A DNA stretch of 47,521 nucleotides from NCBI GenBank assembly GCA_029936515.1, contig JAPYSK010000005.1:1-47521 (forward strand). The letters are read 5' to 3'. Of the stretch, positions 8,242 to 17,670 are shown piece by piece. Position numbers and translations under genes: made by a program. The notes below the pieces were generated by a model that was given only the letters and a program-made list of their open reading frames with translations, made no database searches and was not told the origin of the DNA. This stretch comes from Candidatus Thioglobus sp. Its GTDB lineage: Bacteria > Pseudomonadota > Gammaproteobacteria > PS1 > Pseudothioglobaceae. The number at the start of each line of letters is the position of its first letter. The first letter of the stretch is position 1.

Positions 8242-10556
8242 AGTCAAACGGCATAGAGAAACAGTCAATACCACTTTTGCCACTGAGAGATGTGGTGGTT
8301 TTTCCTCACACTGTTATTCCTCTATTTATTGGAAGAAAATCTTCAGTTAATGCCATTACTCAAGCAATGGAAGCAGATAAAAATGTTTTCCTAGTAACTC
8401 AAAAAGACGAAGCTATTGAAGAGCCGAATAATGAAGACCTTCATAAGGTTGGCACATTGGCAACAATCCTTCAATTACTCAAACTACCCGACGGAACTAT
8501 AAAGGTTTTAGTTGAGGGAATTAAAAGAGCTAAAATTGAAGAGTTTGTTGATCTTAAAGAGCATACTGAAGTTATTCTTAGTGACTGTACTTTAGGCTTT
8601 GAAGACGATACAGAGATTAAGGCGATGATGCGCTTAGCTCTAGAGAATTTTGAGAAATATATAAAGCTCAGTAAAAAAATTCCAGAAGAGGTATACAAGG
8701 TACTCAAAGAAATCACTGATATAGAACGTTTTAGTGATGTCATTATTGCTAATCTTAATCTTAAAGTTGAAGAAAAGCAGGCTCTACTTGAGAGTGGCCT
8801 TGCTAAAGATAGATTGGAAACAATCCTATCAATACTTGAAGGGGAATTGGATGTTTTAGGTGCCGAACAGAAAATTCAAAGCAGAGTTCGCAAACAAATG
8901 GAGTCAAATCAAAGAGACTACTATTTAAATGAGCAAATGAAGTCTATCCAAAAAGAGCTTGGAACGCTTGACGATGAAAATGAAATTGAAGAATTACAAT
9001 TAAGTATTAATAAGGCAAAAATGCCTAAAGAGGCAAAGAATAAAGCACAAAGTGAGCTCAATAAGTTACAAAGAATGTCTTCACAATCATCTGATGCTTC
9101 AATCATAAGAACCTATATTGAAAACTTATGTGACGTGCCTTGGAGTAAAAAAACAAAAATAAACCAAGACTTAATCAAAGCAAAAAAAATACTCGATGAA
9201 GATCATTATGGTTTAGATAAAGTAAAGGAAAGAATCTTGGAGCATTTGGCTGTACAAAGTCGAGTGACCCACAACAAGGCAAATATTCTTTGTTTGGTTG
9301 GGCCTCCAGGGGTTGGAAAGACATCACTTGGAGAGTCAATTGCAAAATCAGTGAACCGAAAATATGTTCGTATGGCACTTGGTGGGGTTAGAGATGAAGC
9401 TGAAATTCGAGGCCATAGGCGAACTTATATTGGAGCTATGCCAGGTTCAATTGTTCAGAAAATGCAAAAAGTTAAAGTCAAAAACCCATTATTCTTACTA
9501 GATGAGATCGATAAAATGGCCTCTGACTTTAGAGGTGACCCCGGTTCTGCGATGCTGGAAGTTTTAGATCCAGAACAAAATCACACCTTTAATGACCACT
9601 ACTTAGAGGTTGACTATGACCTTTCACAAGTAATGTTTGTTGCAACTGCAAACTCCTTGGATCTTCCGGGCGCATTGATAGATCGAATGGAAATAATTCA
9701 GATTTCTGGTTACACAGAGGATGAAAAACTTGAAATTGCTAAGCGCCATTTAATTTCAAAACAAATGAAAAATAATGGTGTCAAAGCCTCTGAAATAGTA
9801 TTCAAAGATTCTGCAATAATGGATATTATTCGTTACTACACAAGAGAAGCAGGTGTTCGTAATCTTGATAGAGAGATTAGCGGTATTTGCAGGAAAGTTG
9901 TTAAGGAAGTGACGCTTAAAAAACGTAAAGCAAGAGCTATAATTAATTCGAAGAGTTTACCAAAATTCTTGGGGATGAAAAAATATCGCTTTGGCCTTGC
10001 TGAGGAACATAACCAGATAGGTGAGGTGACTGGTCTTGCGTGGACTTCAGTAGGCGGTGATTTGCTTACAATTGAGGCCTCTTCATATAAAGGTAAGGGT
10101 AAGCTTAATTACACAGGGCAGCTAGGTGATGTTATGAAAGAGTCAATTCAGGCTGCTATGTCTGTGACACGTCTTCGTGCAGAGTCTTTAGGGATTGCAG
10201 ATGATTTTCATGAAAAGCTTGATATACATATCCACGTTCCTGATGGTTCTACTCCTAAGGACGGTCCAAGTGCAGGAGCGGCAATGTGCACTGCTTTAGT
10301 TTCAGTTTTAACGGGTCGAAAAGTAAAGGCTGCTGTTGCAATGACTGGTGAGATTACACTTAGAGGAGAAATTACACCTATTGGAGGGCTTAAAGAAAAA
10401 TTACTTGCAGCAATGAGAGGCGGCATTAAAACTGTCATTATTCCTGAAGATAATGAACGAGAACTGTCTGAAGTTCCAGAGAAAATCAAAGGCAAGCTTG
10501 AAATTATAAAAGTGAAGTGGATAGATCAAGTTTTAGATATCGCCCTCGAGAAATAA
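8220..10556 (+). CDS. lon: ATP-dependent Lon protease
   Basis: A 778-residue AAA+ serine protease, close to the 784 residues of E. coli Lon. The N-terminal substrate domain begins IPLLPLRDVVVFPH at residue 17. Walker A is GPPGVGKT (361-368) and Walker B contains FLLDEIDKM. The catalytic dyad is Ser684 in DGPSAG and Lys727 in GGLKEK, 43 residues apart as in E. coli. It degrades misfolded and short-lived regulatory proteins. The ATG lies inside the end of hflX in another frame, which points to translational coupling. No heat-shock promoter is evident directly upstream. It ends 11 bases before the convergent rsmB, with no clear terminator between them. Confidence 0.98.
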   Translation: MGTEVTIESNGIEKQSIPLLPLRDVVVFPHTVIPLFIGRKSSVNAITQAMEADKNVFLVTQKDEAIEEPNNEDLHKVGTLATILQLLKLPDGTIKVLVEGIKRAKIEEFVDLKEHTEVILSDCTLGFEDDTEIKAMMRLALENFEKYIKLSKKIPEEVYKVLKEITDIERFSDVIIANLNLKVEEKQALLESGLAKDRLETILSILEGELDVLGAEQKIQSRVRKQMESNQRDYYLNEQMKSIQKELGTLDDENEIEELQLSINKAKMPKEAKNKAQSELNKLQRMSSQSSDASIIRTYIENLCDVPWSKKTKINQDLIKAKKILDEDHYGLDKVKERILEHLAVQSRVTHNKANILCLVGPPGVGKTSLGESIAKSVNRKYVRMALGGVRDEAEIRGHRRTYIGAMPGSIVQKMQKVKVKNPLFLLDEIDKMASDFRGDPGSAMLEVLDPEQNHTFNDHYLEVDYDLSQVMFVATANSLDLPGALIDRMEIIQISGYTEDEKLEIAKRHLISKQMKNNGVKASEIVFKDSAIMDIIRYYTREAGVRNLDREISGICRKVVKEVTLKKRKARAIINSKSLPKFLGMKKYRFGLAEEHNQIGEVTGLAWTSVGGDLLTIEASSYKGKGKLNYTGQLGDVMKESIQAAMSVTRLRAESLGIADDFHEKLDIHIHVPDGSTPKDGPSAGAAMCTALVSVLTGRKVKAAVAMTGEITLRGEITPIGGLKEKLLAAMRGGIKTVIIPEDNERELSEVPEKIKGKLEIIKVKWIDQVLDIALEK

Positions 10557-10567
10557 AAATCAAACTT

Positions 10568-11836
10568 TTATAGATTCTTTATGAGCTTGGCATAGTAAAA
10601 GCCATCATATTTATGCTCTGGAAGCTGTTGCTTTCCAATTAAACCCTCTCCCCATGAGAGTGCTATTTCCTCATTTTTTGCATCCCCAACTCTTTGAAGA
10701 AAAGCATTAATCTGGTTTTCATTTTCATCTTTTAGAACTGAACAAGTGGCATACACTAGCTCTCCACCTGGCTTTAACAAGGCCCATAGATTGTCGAGAA
10801 TTAATGCTTGAATTTTAGTAACTTCGCTAACATCTCGTGGCTTTCTTAACAGCTTAATGTCTGGATGCCTTCGAATAACTCCTGTTCCTGAGCATGGAGC
10901 ATCTATTAAGATTTTATCAAACATCTTTTTATCCCACCAGTCTTGACGAGTAGCATCACCCAGTATAATTTTGACATTTTTATTTTGTAGACGATCAATA
11001 TTTTCTTGAACCTTTAAAAGTCTCATTTCATCATTATCTATTGCAAATATATCTGCATCAGGGCAAAGCTCGGATAGGTGAGTTGTTTTTCCACCAGGCG
11101 CACAACATGCATCAAGAATGCGTTCGCCTTTTTTAGGAGAAATTAGTGGGGCAGCTAATTGTGTAGAAATATCTTGAACATAACAAGATCCATTTTCAAA
11201 GCCTGGCAGACTAGTTATATTAACTGCATCATCAAGGACTAGAGCTTGAGGGGCAATTTTAGATGATTCGCTCGATATGTTGTCATTTTGAAGTTTTGTT
11301 TTAAAGTCATCTCTTTCAATTGAGGGGTGAACTCGAATTGACATTGGGGCTTGTTTATTGTTTTCAATGAATATTTCTTGATAATTATCTGGGTAATCTT
11401 TTTTAAATTTCTTCACCATCCAAGTTGGATGGGAATGGTGAGGTGATTTTAATATTACATCTCGATCCCGGTCAATACCTCTGAGTATTGCATTCACGAA
11501 TCCTTTTGCCCAGTTTTTTCCTATTATCTCTGCAATATCAACAGTTTCTTTGATTGCAGCATGGATAGAAATATCAGTATAAATAAGTTGATATGCCCCT
11601 AAAATTAATAAGCAGTGAATATCAAGATTCTTTTTTTCTAAGGGTTTTTTGATCCTAGGCGTGATTAAGTCATTAAGGTGATGATAAAAGCGAATTGATC
11701 CAAATGTTAAAGATTTTGCAAAGGATAAGTCATTAGCTTCAGCTGGAAAAGTTGCTTCAGATAGAGATTTTTTTTCTAAAGCGATTAAGCAAATAGCTCT
11801 ATGTGCAATAACTCTAGCGTTGTTTTTATTGAGCAA
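10568..11836 (-). CDS. rsmB: 16S rRNA (cytosine-967-C5) methyltransferase
   Basis: A NusB-like N-terminal domain is followed by a SAM-dependent Nol1/Nop2/Sun methyltransferase domain. Motifs visible are the SAM-binding DACCAPGGKTTHL, the DAPCSGTG motif (IV) and YATCSVLKDEN, whose Cys is the expected nucleophile. The longest open frame reaches ATG at 11926 but would overlap dsbC by about 100 bases. I chose the TTG at 11836, which gives 422 residues (E. coli 429) and begins at NKNNARVIAHRA, where the family's N-terminus aligns. The TTG overlaps the dsbC stop by 11 bases. No strong ribosome-binding site is seen, so the start is uncertain although the function is not. Confidence 0.92.
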   Translation of the reverse strand: MLNKNNARVIAHRAICLIALEKKSLSEATFPAEANDLSFAKSLTFGSIRFYHHLNDLITPRIKKPLEKKNLDIHCLLILGAYQLIYTDISIHAAIKETVDIAEIIGKNWAKGFVNAILRGIDRDRDVILKSPHHSHPTWMVKKFKKDYPDNYQEIFIENNKQAPMSIRVHPSIERDDFKTKLQNDNISSESSKIAPQALVLDDAVNITSLPGFENGSCYVQDISTQLAAPLISPKKGERILDACCAPGGKTTHLSELCPDADIFAIDNDEMRLLKVQENIDRLQNKNVKIILGDATRQDWWDKKMFDKILIDAPCSGTGVIRRHPDIKLLRKPRDVSEVTKIQALILDNLWALLKPGGELVYATCSVLKDENENQINAFLQRVGDAKNEEIALSWGEGLIGKQQLPEHKYDGFYYAKLIKNL

Positions 11837-12545
11837 TTTTAGATATGATGCTATTAAGAAGCTCTTGTGGATCTTGGTAACCAGGGGTGTTAGAACCATC
11901 TGCAAAAAATAGTGAAGGTGTGCCATTAACTCCCAATTGTTTTGAAATGGCTAGTTGTTCTGCAACTGGATTCTCACATTCAACACTTTCCGGTAAAAAG
12001 CGCATTAGTTTATAGTTGTGAAGTGCAACTGATTTATCTTCAGCACACCAAATTTTTTCCATAGCACTCTGTGCATTAGGATGGAGCTGTTCTATTGGAG
12101 AGGCTAGATACTTTATGGTGATTCCTAGCGAATTCATTTTCTCCATATTTGCATGTAGTTTGGCACAATAAGGGCAATCAACATCAGTGAAAACATGAAC
12201 AATGTATTGCTCATTTTTTGCTTTAAATACAATTTTGTCATTTTCATCAATACTATTTAATATGTTTTTTCTTATAGAATTTATACGAGTTGAAGAAAGA
12301 TTAGTCATTAATTCTAAATCTGTCACAGCACCTTGAATGACGTATCTTCCATCGAATGATATATACATAACATCAATCGATGGGTTGATAAGTACTACCT
12401 CATAAAAACCATCTAACTCTGAGTTGCTAATATTTTCAGCGCTTATACTTGGAAAATATGGCTGTAATTTATTAATAACTGTATCTATATTTGCGAAGGC
12501 AGAATTAGTAATTATCAAAAAAAAGAATAAAAGTGACTTATACAT
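11826..12545 (-). CDS. dsbC: Periplasmic thiol:disulfide isomerase DsbC
   Basis: A 239-residue exported protein with a signal peptide of about 18 residues (hydrophobic run ending in NSAFA). An N-terminal dimerisation domain is followed by a thioredoxin fold with the redox motif C124-P-Y-C127; E. coli DsbC has CGYC. The cis-proline loop is T209-P210. Cys167 and Cys190 correspond to the second structural disulfide of DsbC. It reshuffles wrong disulfides in the periplasm and needs DsbD as reductant (not in the window). It is the first gene of a two-gene minus-strand unit with rsmB and is divergent from pepA. Confidence 0.93.
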   Translation of the reverse strand: MYKSLLFFFLIITNSAFANIDTVINKLQPYFPSISAENISNSELDGFYEVVLINPSIDVMYISFDGRYVIQGAVTDLELMTNLSSTRINSIRKNILNSIDENDKIVFKAKNEQYIVHVFTDVDCPYCAKLHANMEKMNSLGITIKYLASPIEQLHPNAQSAMEKIWCAEDKSVALHNYKLMRFLPESVECENPVAEQLAISKQLGVNGTPSLFFADGSNTPGYQDPQELLNSIISKIAQ

Positions 12546-12603
12546 AGTGAAAATTCAATATTAAAGAGGTAAATTTTACAGTTTTTTGGTAGAATATCGA
12601 GAT

Positions 12604-12609
12604 TATAAT
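12604..12609 (+). promoter_or_regulatory. Candidate -10 box for pepA in the dsbC-pepA divergent region
   Basis: TATAAT lies 15 bases before the pepA ATG at 12625, which would leave a leader of only about 9 bases. An alternative TAGAAT stands at 12590-12595 and would give a more normal leader. Neither has a convincing -35; the region upstream is T-rich. Either box supports an ATG start at 12625 over the TTG at 12586. Confidence 0.4.
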
Positions 12610-12624
12610 TTTTCGAGAATTGCT

Positions 12625-14061
12625 ATGGATTTTTTTGTTACTCATCAAACTGCAGACCATTACAGTGGTGACTGTGCCGTTGCCTTTGTTTTTAAGGATT
12701 CAGTTAACGAAAATAGGATTCTTCAGGCGCTATTAGAACTTAATCGATTCGATTCGAGTCTAGGTGACAGCTTGATGTTAAGTAAGGTTGAAGGATATAA
12801 AACTAAACGAGTCTTAGCACTAGGTCTGGGTGAATCACCACTGAACGAGAAAAGTTTTCTTAAGGCGCTTAAATCACTTTCTTCTGCTATGGCTGATCTA
12901 AAGGTCAAAAACGTTGTGATACCTAGAATCCAAGTTAATAGTCGTGATGAGTCTTGGGTGCAACTAACTATAGCTCGTGTATTAAAAAATGCATCCTATC
13001 AGATTGAAAAAGTTGGTGTGGTAGAAGAAAATGATGATGATGTTATTCTAGAGGCGGTAAATATCTATTCTGAAAATAATGGTGCTACAGAAATCAGCAA
13101 AGGTGTTGCTATTGCTAATGGTATGGCGTTGACTAGAAAGTTAGGAGACCTGCCATCTAATATTTGTACTCCAAGCTATATAGCTGAAACTGCAAAGTCT
13201 TTAGCTACGAGCTATAAACTTGAGTGTGAGGTTTTAGAGGAGTCAGATATGGAGGCCTTGGGAATGAACTCCTTACTTTCTGTGTCCAAAGGTTCATCAG
13301 AGCCGGGTAAGCTAATTAGTCTCAGTTATACTAATGATGGCAATGCTGAACCGATTGTATTAGTAGGTAAAGGGGTAACTTTCGATAGTGGTGGAATTTC
13401 ATTAAAGCCAGGCTCAGGAATGGACGAAATGAAGTTTGATATGTGTGGAGCGGCTTCGGTACTTGGTACTATGCGAGCTGTTGCTGAAATGCAACTTAAA
13501 GTTAACCTAACAGTCGTAGTTCCTACAGTAGAAAATATGCCTGCTCATAACGCTTCCAAGCCAGGTGATGTGGTTAAAAGTATGTCTGGTCAAACTATAG
13601 AGATATTAAATACAGATGCCGAAGGAAGACTTATTCTTTGTGATGCATTGACCTATTGTGCAAAGTTTAACCCTAAAGTTGTGATTGATGTAGCAACGCT
13701 AACTGGCGCTGTAATTATTGCATTGGGTAAGCACCACTCTGGATTGATGTCAAATGATCAGTCTCTTGCAGATGATCTCAAAGTTTCAGGATCTTCAGCA
13801 ATGGATACCGTCTGGCAACTGCCTTTAGATGATGAGTATGATGAGCTACTTAAGTCAAATTTTGCAGATATGGCAAACATTGGTGGTCGAGAGGCTGGCA
13901 CTGTTACAGCTGCATGTTTCCTTGCTCGTTATACTAAGGACTACCGATGGGCGCATATAGATATTGCTGGAACTGCTTGGCTTGGCGGTTCTAAAAAAGG
14001 TGCTACAGGAAGACCTGTCCCTCTTCTAACGCAATATGTTATGAATCAAATTAAGGATTAG
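12625..14061 (+). CDS. pepA: Leucyl aminopeptidase (cytosol aminopeptidase, M17)
   Basis: A 478-residue M17 aminopeptidase from the ATG at 12625. The frame is open back to a TTG at 12586, but MDFFVTHQTAD aligns with the PepA N-terminus and likely promoter elements lie in the extension. The two-metal active site is present: VGKGVTFDSGGISLKP and the family signature NTDAEGRL, plus DMCGAA. It releases N-terminal residues from peptides as a hexamer in the cytoplasm; in E. coli PepA also binds DNA (carAB control, Xer recombination). Whether that second role holds here cannot be told. It stands alone, divergent from dsbC. Confidence 0.96.
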   Translation: MDFFVTHQTADHYSGDCAVAFVFKDSVNENRILQALLELNRFDSSLGDSLMLSKVEGYKTKRVLALGLGESPLNEKSFLKALKSLSSAMADLKVKNVVIPRIQVNSRDESWVQLTIARVLKNASYQIEKVGVVEENDDDVILEAVNIYSENNGATEISKGVAIANGMALTRKLGDLPSNICTPSYIAETAKSLATSYKLECEVLEESDMEALGMNSLLSVSKGSSEPGKLISLSYTNDGNAEPIVLVGKGVTFDSGGISLKPGSGMDEMKFDMCGAASVLGTMRAVAEMQLKVNLTVVVPTVENMPAHNASKPGDVVKSMSGQTIEILNTDAEGRLILCDALTYCAKFNPKVVIDVATLTGAVIIALGKHHSGLMSNDQSLADDLKVSGSSAMDTVWQLPLDDEYDELLKSNFADMANIGGREAGTVTAACFLARYTKDYRWAHIDIAGTAWLGGSKKGATGRPVPLLTQYVMNQIKD

Positions 14062-14078
14062 TAATCTATTTCCATAAC

Positions 14079-14092
14079 AATCTAATTAGATT
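14079..14092. repeat. Perfect 14-bp palindrome AATCTAATTAGATT
   Basis: The sequence AATCTAATTAGATT is its own reverse complement. It lies 18 bases after the pepA stop and about 65 bases before the -10 box of the next operon. It has no loop and no T-run directly behind it, so it is a poor intrinsic terminator. An operator for the pabC operon is possible. A related TTAATCTAATTTAG follows at 14114-14127. Confidence 0.5.
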
Positions 14093-14157
14093 CTTATACT
14101 TTTAGCTAGAGGGTTAATCTAATTTAGAGGAAGTACTAAGGTTTCATTTACTTTGAC

Positions 14158-14163
14158 TATAAT
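14158..14163 (+). promoter_or_regulatory. Candidate -10 box for the pabC-mltG-tmk-holB-hemL operon
   Basis: A perfect TATAAT stands 28 bases before the ATG at 14192. Transcription would start near 14170 and leave a leader of about 22 bases. No consensus -35 is seen at 17 bases. Its position makes a TTG start at 14153 unlikely. Confidence 0.45.
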
Positions 14164-14191
14164 TTGCTTGAAGATCACTAAAACCTATGAA

Positions 14192-15025
14192 ATGAGCCCA
14201 ATTGTTTTAATTAATGGTGAAGAACAATCAAAGATCAGCATCTTTAGTCGAAATATGCAGTATGGCGATGGTTTATTTGAAACTTGTGTCGCTAAAGGAA
14301 ATCAAATTCTTTTTTGGTCAAGCCACTTAGAGCGCCTAAATATCGGCTGTGAAAGATTAAATATTAAGAATGTAGATGAAACTGATTGGATTAGTGATAT
14401 TAATAAAGCATTTGCTTTATCTGCTTATAGTAACTGCATTGTTAAGTTGATCCTTTCTCGCGGAGACTCTTCTAGGGGTTATGGCTATAAAGATGATATT
14501 GTCCCAGTGCGTGTTGTAATTATTTCAGAAATAAAAAAAACAGTAGTTAACAATTCTTTTAGCTTGGAGTTTTCAGATAGTGGTTATCACTCAAATCCTC
14601 AGTTAGCAGGAATAAAGCATTGTAATAGGCTTGAGCAGATTTTAGCTCGATCAAATTTATCTAGTGATGAAGGTATTATGCTGGATGAAAATGAAAATGT
14701 TATTTCAGTTACACAAGGAAATATTTATCTAATTATTGGAAATACATTGCTTACTCCTAAACTGGATAAATGCGGCGTAGTAGGAAGTCGCAGATCACTT
14801 ATTCTGGAATTGGCTAAATCTTTAAATATTGAAGTAAAAGAAGAACTTATTTCTGCTGATAAATTAAAACAAGCTGATGAGGTTTTTATTTCAAATAGTG
14901 TTATTGGTATCCAATCAGTAAAATCTATAGAGGGCGATAGTCTCGGTGACAATCCATTAACAGAAGAAATTAAAGCTGCATTTAAAGGCAAAACTCAAGA
15001 CATCAAATCTTGGACATGTTTTTAA
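14192..15025 (+). CDS. pabC: Aminodeoxychorismate lyase, PLP-dependent class IV
   Basis: A 277-residue fold-type IV aminotransferase-like protein. It begins MSPIVLINGEEQSK, which aligns with the PabC N-terminus (LINGxxQ), then QYGDGLFET. The PLP lysine lies in AGIKHCNRLEQ. PabC converts 4-amino-4-deoxychorismate to p-aminobenzoate and pyruvate for folate synthesis. Branched-chain aminotransferase (IlvE) and D-amino acid aminotransferase share the fold, but the position just before mltG-tmk-holB is the classic pabC location. A TTG at 14153 would add 13 residues and was rejected because a TATAAT box falls there. Confidence 0.88.
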   Translation: MSPIVLINGEEQSKISIFSRNMQYGDGLFETCVAKGNQILFWSSHLERLNIGCERLNIKNVDETDWISDINKAFALSAYSNCIVKLILSRGDSSRGYGYKDDIVPVRVVIISEIKKTVVNNSFSLEFSDSGYHSNPQLAGIKHCNRLEQILARSNLSSDEGIMLDENENVISVTQGNIYLIIGNTLLTPKLDKCGVVGSRRSLILELAKSLNIEVKEELISADKLKQADEVFISNSVIGIQSVKSIEGDSLGDNPLTEEIKAAFKGKTQDIKSWTCF

Positions 15026-15999
15026 GAGTTAAGAATAAAATTTATTCGAGATTATTGGCTTTAGTCATCCTCTTGATAGTTACTTCTTGGATTTTAGTTT
15101 CGAAAGATATGCTTGCTAAAAATTCGGAAGTCTTTCAGGTCGAAAGTGGCTCTTCTATAAGTGATGTTGCGAAAGAACTCAGCGATAAAAAATTAATAAA
15201 ATCAAGACTATTTTTTAAATCTTTAAGTAAATTTCTCGGTGCTAATAAAAAGTTAAAGTCTGGTTATTATCAAATTTCTCCTAATATGAGTATTTTAGCC
15301 TTCCTAGATAACATCTCTAATGGGTCTGTACTGACAACAAAGGTAACTTTAATCGAGGGTAAGACTATTAAATATTATTTTGAACAGCTAAGTTTAGATC
15401 CTTCTCTTGAATCTAAAGGCTCTCTAGAAGATGTTATGCAGTCAATTGGGGTTAAGGCGCCTTATGATGGTTGGTTTTTTCCAGAAACATACAATTTTAA
15501 CTACGGAGAAAGCGTTGAAAATGTATTGAGAAGATCTTACAAAGAAATGCAGCAAAAAGTTTCTGATTTGTGGATTAATAGAGATAAAGGTCTCCCACTT
15601 AAGTCTCCATATGATGCAATTATTCTAGCCTCTTTAATAGAAAATGAGACCGCACTTGATAATGAAAAAACATTAATTTCTGGAGTTTTTATACGTAGAA
15701 TAAATGAAGGCATGCGACTTCAAGCAGACCCAACAGTTATTTATGCATTGGGAGATACATATACTCCGCCACTTAAGAAAGCTGACCTAAAGATAGATAG
15801 TTTATATAATACTTATCGAAATAAAGGTCTTCCACCAGGTGCCATTTCATCTGTCAGTTACCAGTCTTTATATGCCGCTCTTCATCCAGAAAAAGGGAAT
15901 GACTTGTATTTTGTTTCAAAAAAAGATGGTAGTCATGCATTCGCGTCAAGCTACAAAGAACATAAAGAAAATATCAAGAAATACTTAAATAATAACTAG
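15016..15999 (+). CDS. mltG: Endolytic murein transglycosylase MltG (YceG)
   Basis: A 327-residue inner-membrane protein with one N-terminal membrane segment (about residues 10-28) and the rest periplasmic. The YceG domain carries the LIENET motif with the expected catalytic Glu209, followed by GMRLQADPTVIYALG. MltG cuts nascent glycan strands and is thought to set where strand growth stops. Its ATG at 15016 lies inside the end of pabC (10-base overlap). A TTG two codons earlier is also possible. Confidence 0.94.
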   Translation: MFLRVKNKIYSRLLALVILLIVTSWILVSKDMLAKNSEVFQVESGSSISDVAKELSDKKLIKSRLFFKSLSKFLGANKKLKSGYYQISPNMSILAFLDNISNGSVLTTKVTLIEGKTIKYYFEQLSLDPSLESKGSLEDVMQSIGVKAPYDGWFFPETYNFNYGESVENVLRRSYKEMQQKVSDLWINRDKGLPLKSPYDAIILASLIENETALDNEKTLISGVFIRRINEGMRLQADPTVIYALGDTYTPPLKKADLKIDSLYNTYRNKGLPPGAISSVSYQSLYAALHPEKGNDLYFVSKKDGSHAFASSYKEHKENIKKYLNNN

Positions 16000-16015
16000 T
16001 CTAAAATCACAAGGT

Positions 16016-16633
16016 ATGAATAAGGGAAAATTTATTACAATTGATGGTGTTGAAGGTGCAGGTAAAAGTACTCAAATTGACTTTATTTGTAGCTATCTGC
16101 ATCGAAAAGGTATAGAAGTTGTAAAAACTCGTGAACCAGGAGGTACTGATTTAGGGGAAAAAATAAGATCCCTATTGCTCGATGTCCGTAGTAAAGAAAT
16201 GCACAGTGATACAGAGCTATTATTAATGTTTAGTTCTCGTAATGAGCTTATACAAAATAAAATAATTCCCGCTTTAAATGATGGAAGGTGGGTGATTAGT
16301 GATCGCTTTACTGATGCATCATTCGCCTATCAAGGTGGAGGTAGGATGCTCAATTTAGATCGTATTACTAAACTTGAGGAGTGGGTTCAAGGTACTTTTC
16401 AACCTGACTTAACATTGCTGCTTGATGTTAGCGTCGATATTGGTATGAAAAGAATTGAAGTTAGAAAAGAAAAAGATCGAATTGAGCAGGAAGAAAGGGC
16501 TTTTTTTGAGAGAGTTAGGTCGGGGTTTATTGAGAGATCAAAGCTTTATCCAGAGCGAATAAAATTAATTGATGCTTCAAGATCTATTGATGAAGTTCAG
16601 AGTCAAATTCAATCTCTTTTAGAGTCACTATGA
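16016..16633 (+). CDS. tmk: Thymidylate kinase
   Basis: A 205-residue nucleoside monophosphate kinase. The P-loop is GVEGAGKS (11-18) and a TREPGGT motif follows at about 41-47. The DRFTDASFAYQGGGR segment binds dTMP. It phosphorylates dTMP to dTDP for DNA synthesis. It starts 16 bases after mltG, and its TGA stop overlaps the holB ATG by four bases (ATGA). Confidence 0.97.
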   Translation: MNKGKFITIDGVEGAGKSTQIDFICSYLHRKGIEVVKTREPGGTDLGEKIRSLLLDVRSKEMHSDTELLLMFSSRNELIQNKIIPALNDGRWVISDRFTDASFAYQGGGRMLNLDRITKLEEWVQGTFQPDLTLLLDVSVDIGMKRIEVRKEKDRIEQEERAFFERVRSGFIERSKLYPERIKLIDASRSIDEVQSQIQSLLESL

Positions 16634-17670
16634 TTTTGCCATGGCATAAAAGTGCTTACTCAAAACTTAAAAAAATGATTGATCAAAATCATTTTCCTCA
16701 CGCATTACTTATTACTGGTGTTGAAAAAATAGGTAAATTCGAGCTTGCTCAGAAACTTATTCAGACACTTCTTTGTGAAGAACAATCTTGTGGTAAATGC
16801 GAGCTCTGTTTAACTTTAAAGAAGGATAATCCTAGAGAGGTTTTGGAATATAGTGTATTAATTCGTCGATCCTATTATCCAAATTTAATTTATTGCCGTA
16901 ATGAGTTAAACGATTCAGGCGCTATATCTAAAGATATTCGAGTTGACCAAGTGCGCGCATTTTGTGAGTCATTGGGAAAAACTGCCGATACGCTTCAGAT
17001 TGGTGTTATTTTCTATGCTGATCAAATGAATGTGAATGCTGCGAATAGCCTCTTGAAAACTTTAGAAGAGCCAAGAAGAAATACTCTTATCATTCTATTG
17101 GCTCACAATGCCAACTCCCTTCCAGCTACTATATTATCTCGTTGCCAATCTGTTCATATTAATCCAACATATGACCAGGAAAGTGCTAGTTGGCTTTCAC
17201 AAAATATTGATAAAGAAGTAAGAGCTGACTTTGATGCCCTCCAGCTATTAGAAGGTGCTCATGGCGTTCCATTTAAAGCTATAGAGGATTTAGAGGGGGA
17301 TTACTTTTTTCAATATCAAAATTGGCAGAACTTATTGCTCGAGATTGCTATAAACCCTGCTAGAATATGTGAAACGGAATTATTTGATGGTGACGAATTA
17401 CAAGTATTAAGCTGCTTACAACAATTACTAACTGAGGGTATAAAGTTAAAAATCTTAAAATATGATAGTGCTAATTTAGAGCTAAATAAAGTGATTGAAA
17501 AAACATCTCAAAGATATTTATTTAAACTTTTAGATGACACTAGTCGTGCAATTGCATTATCAAAAACAACTGTGAATATGAAATTATTATTGGATAATGT
17601 TCTCATTGTTTGGTCACATATTACTCACTTAAAACACTATCCAACTATAATCCATACTCAGGAGTTTTAA
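16630..17670 (+). CDS. holB: DNA polymerase III subunit delta prime
   Basis: A 346-residue clamp-loader subunit. The P-loop region is degenerate ([11 protein letters not shown]), as expected for delta prime, which does not hydrolyse ATP. The zinc-binding cysteines are in [12 protein letters not shown]. The sensor-like SLLKTLEEP and SRCQ motifs follow. It works with DnaX and HolA to load the beta clamp. It overlaps tmk by four bases, and its TAA shares one base with the hemL ATG. Nucleotides 17656-17664 near its end also carry the ribosome-binding site of hemL. Confidence 0.93.
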   Translation: MILPWHKSAYSKLKKMIDQNHFPHALLITGVEKIGKFELAQKLIQTLLCEEQSCGKCELCLTLKKDNPREVLEYSVLIRRSYYPNLIYCRNELNDSGAISKDIRVDQVRAFCESLGKTADTLQIGVIFYADQMNVNAANSLLKTLEEPRRNTLIILLAHNANSLPATILSRCQSVHINPTYDQESASWLSQNIDKEVRADFDALQLLEGAHGVPFKAIEDLEGDYFFQYQNWQNLLLEIAINPARICETELFDGDELQVLSCLQQLLTEGIKLKILKYDSANLELNKVIEKTSQRYLFKLLDDTSRAIALSKTTVNMKLLLDNVLIVWSHITHLKHYPTIIHTQEF

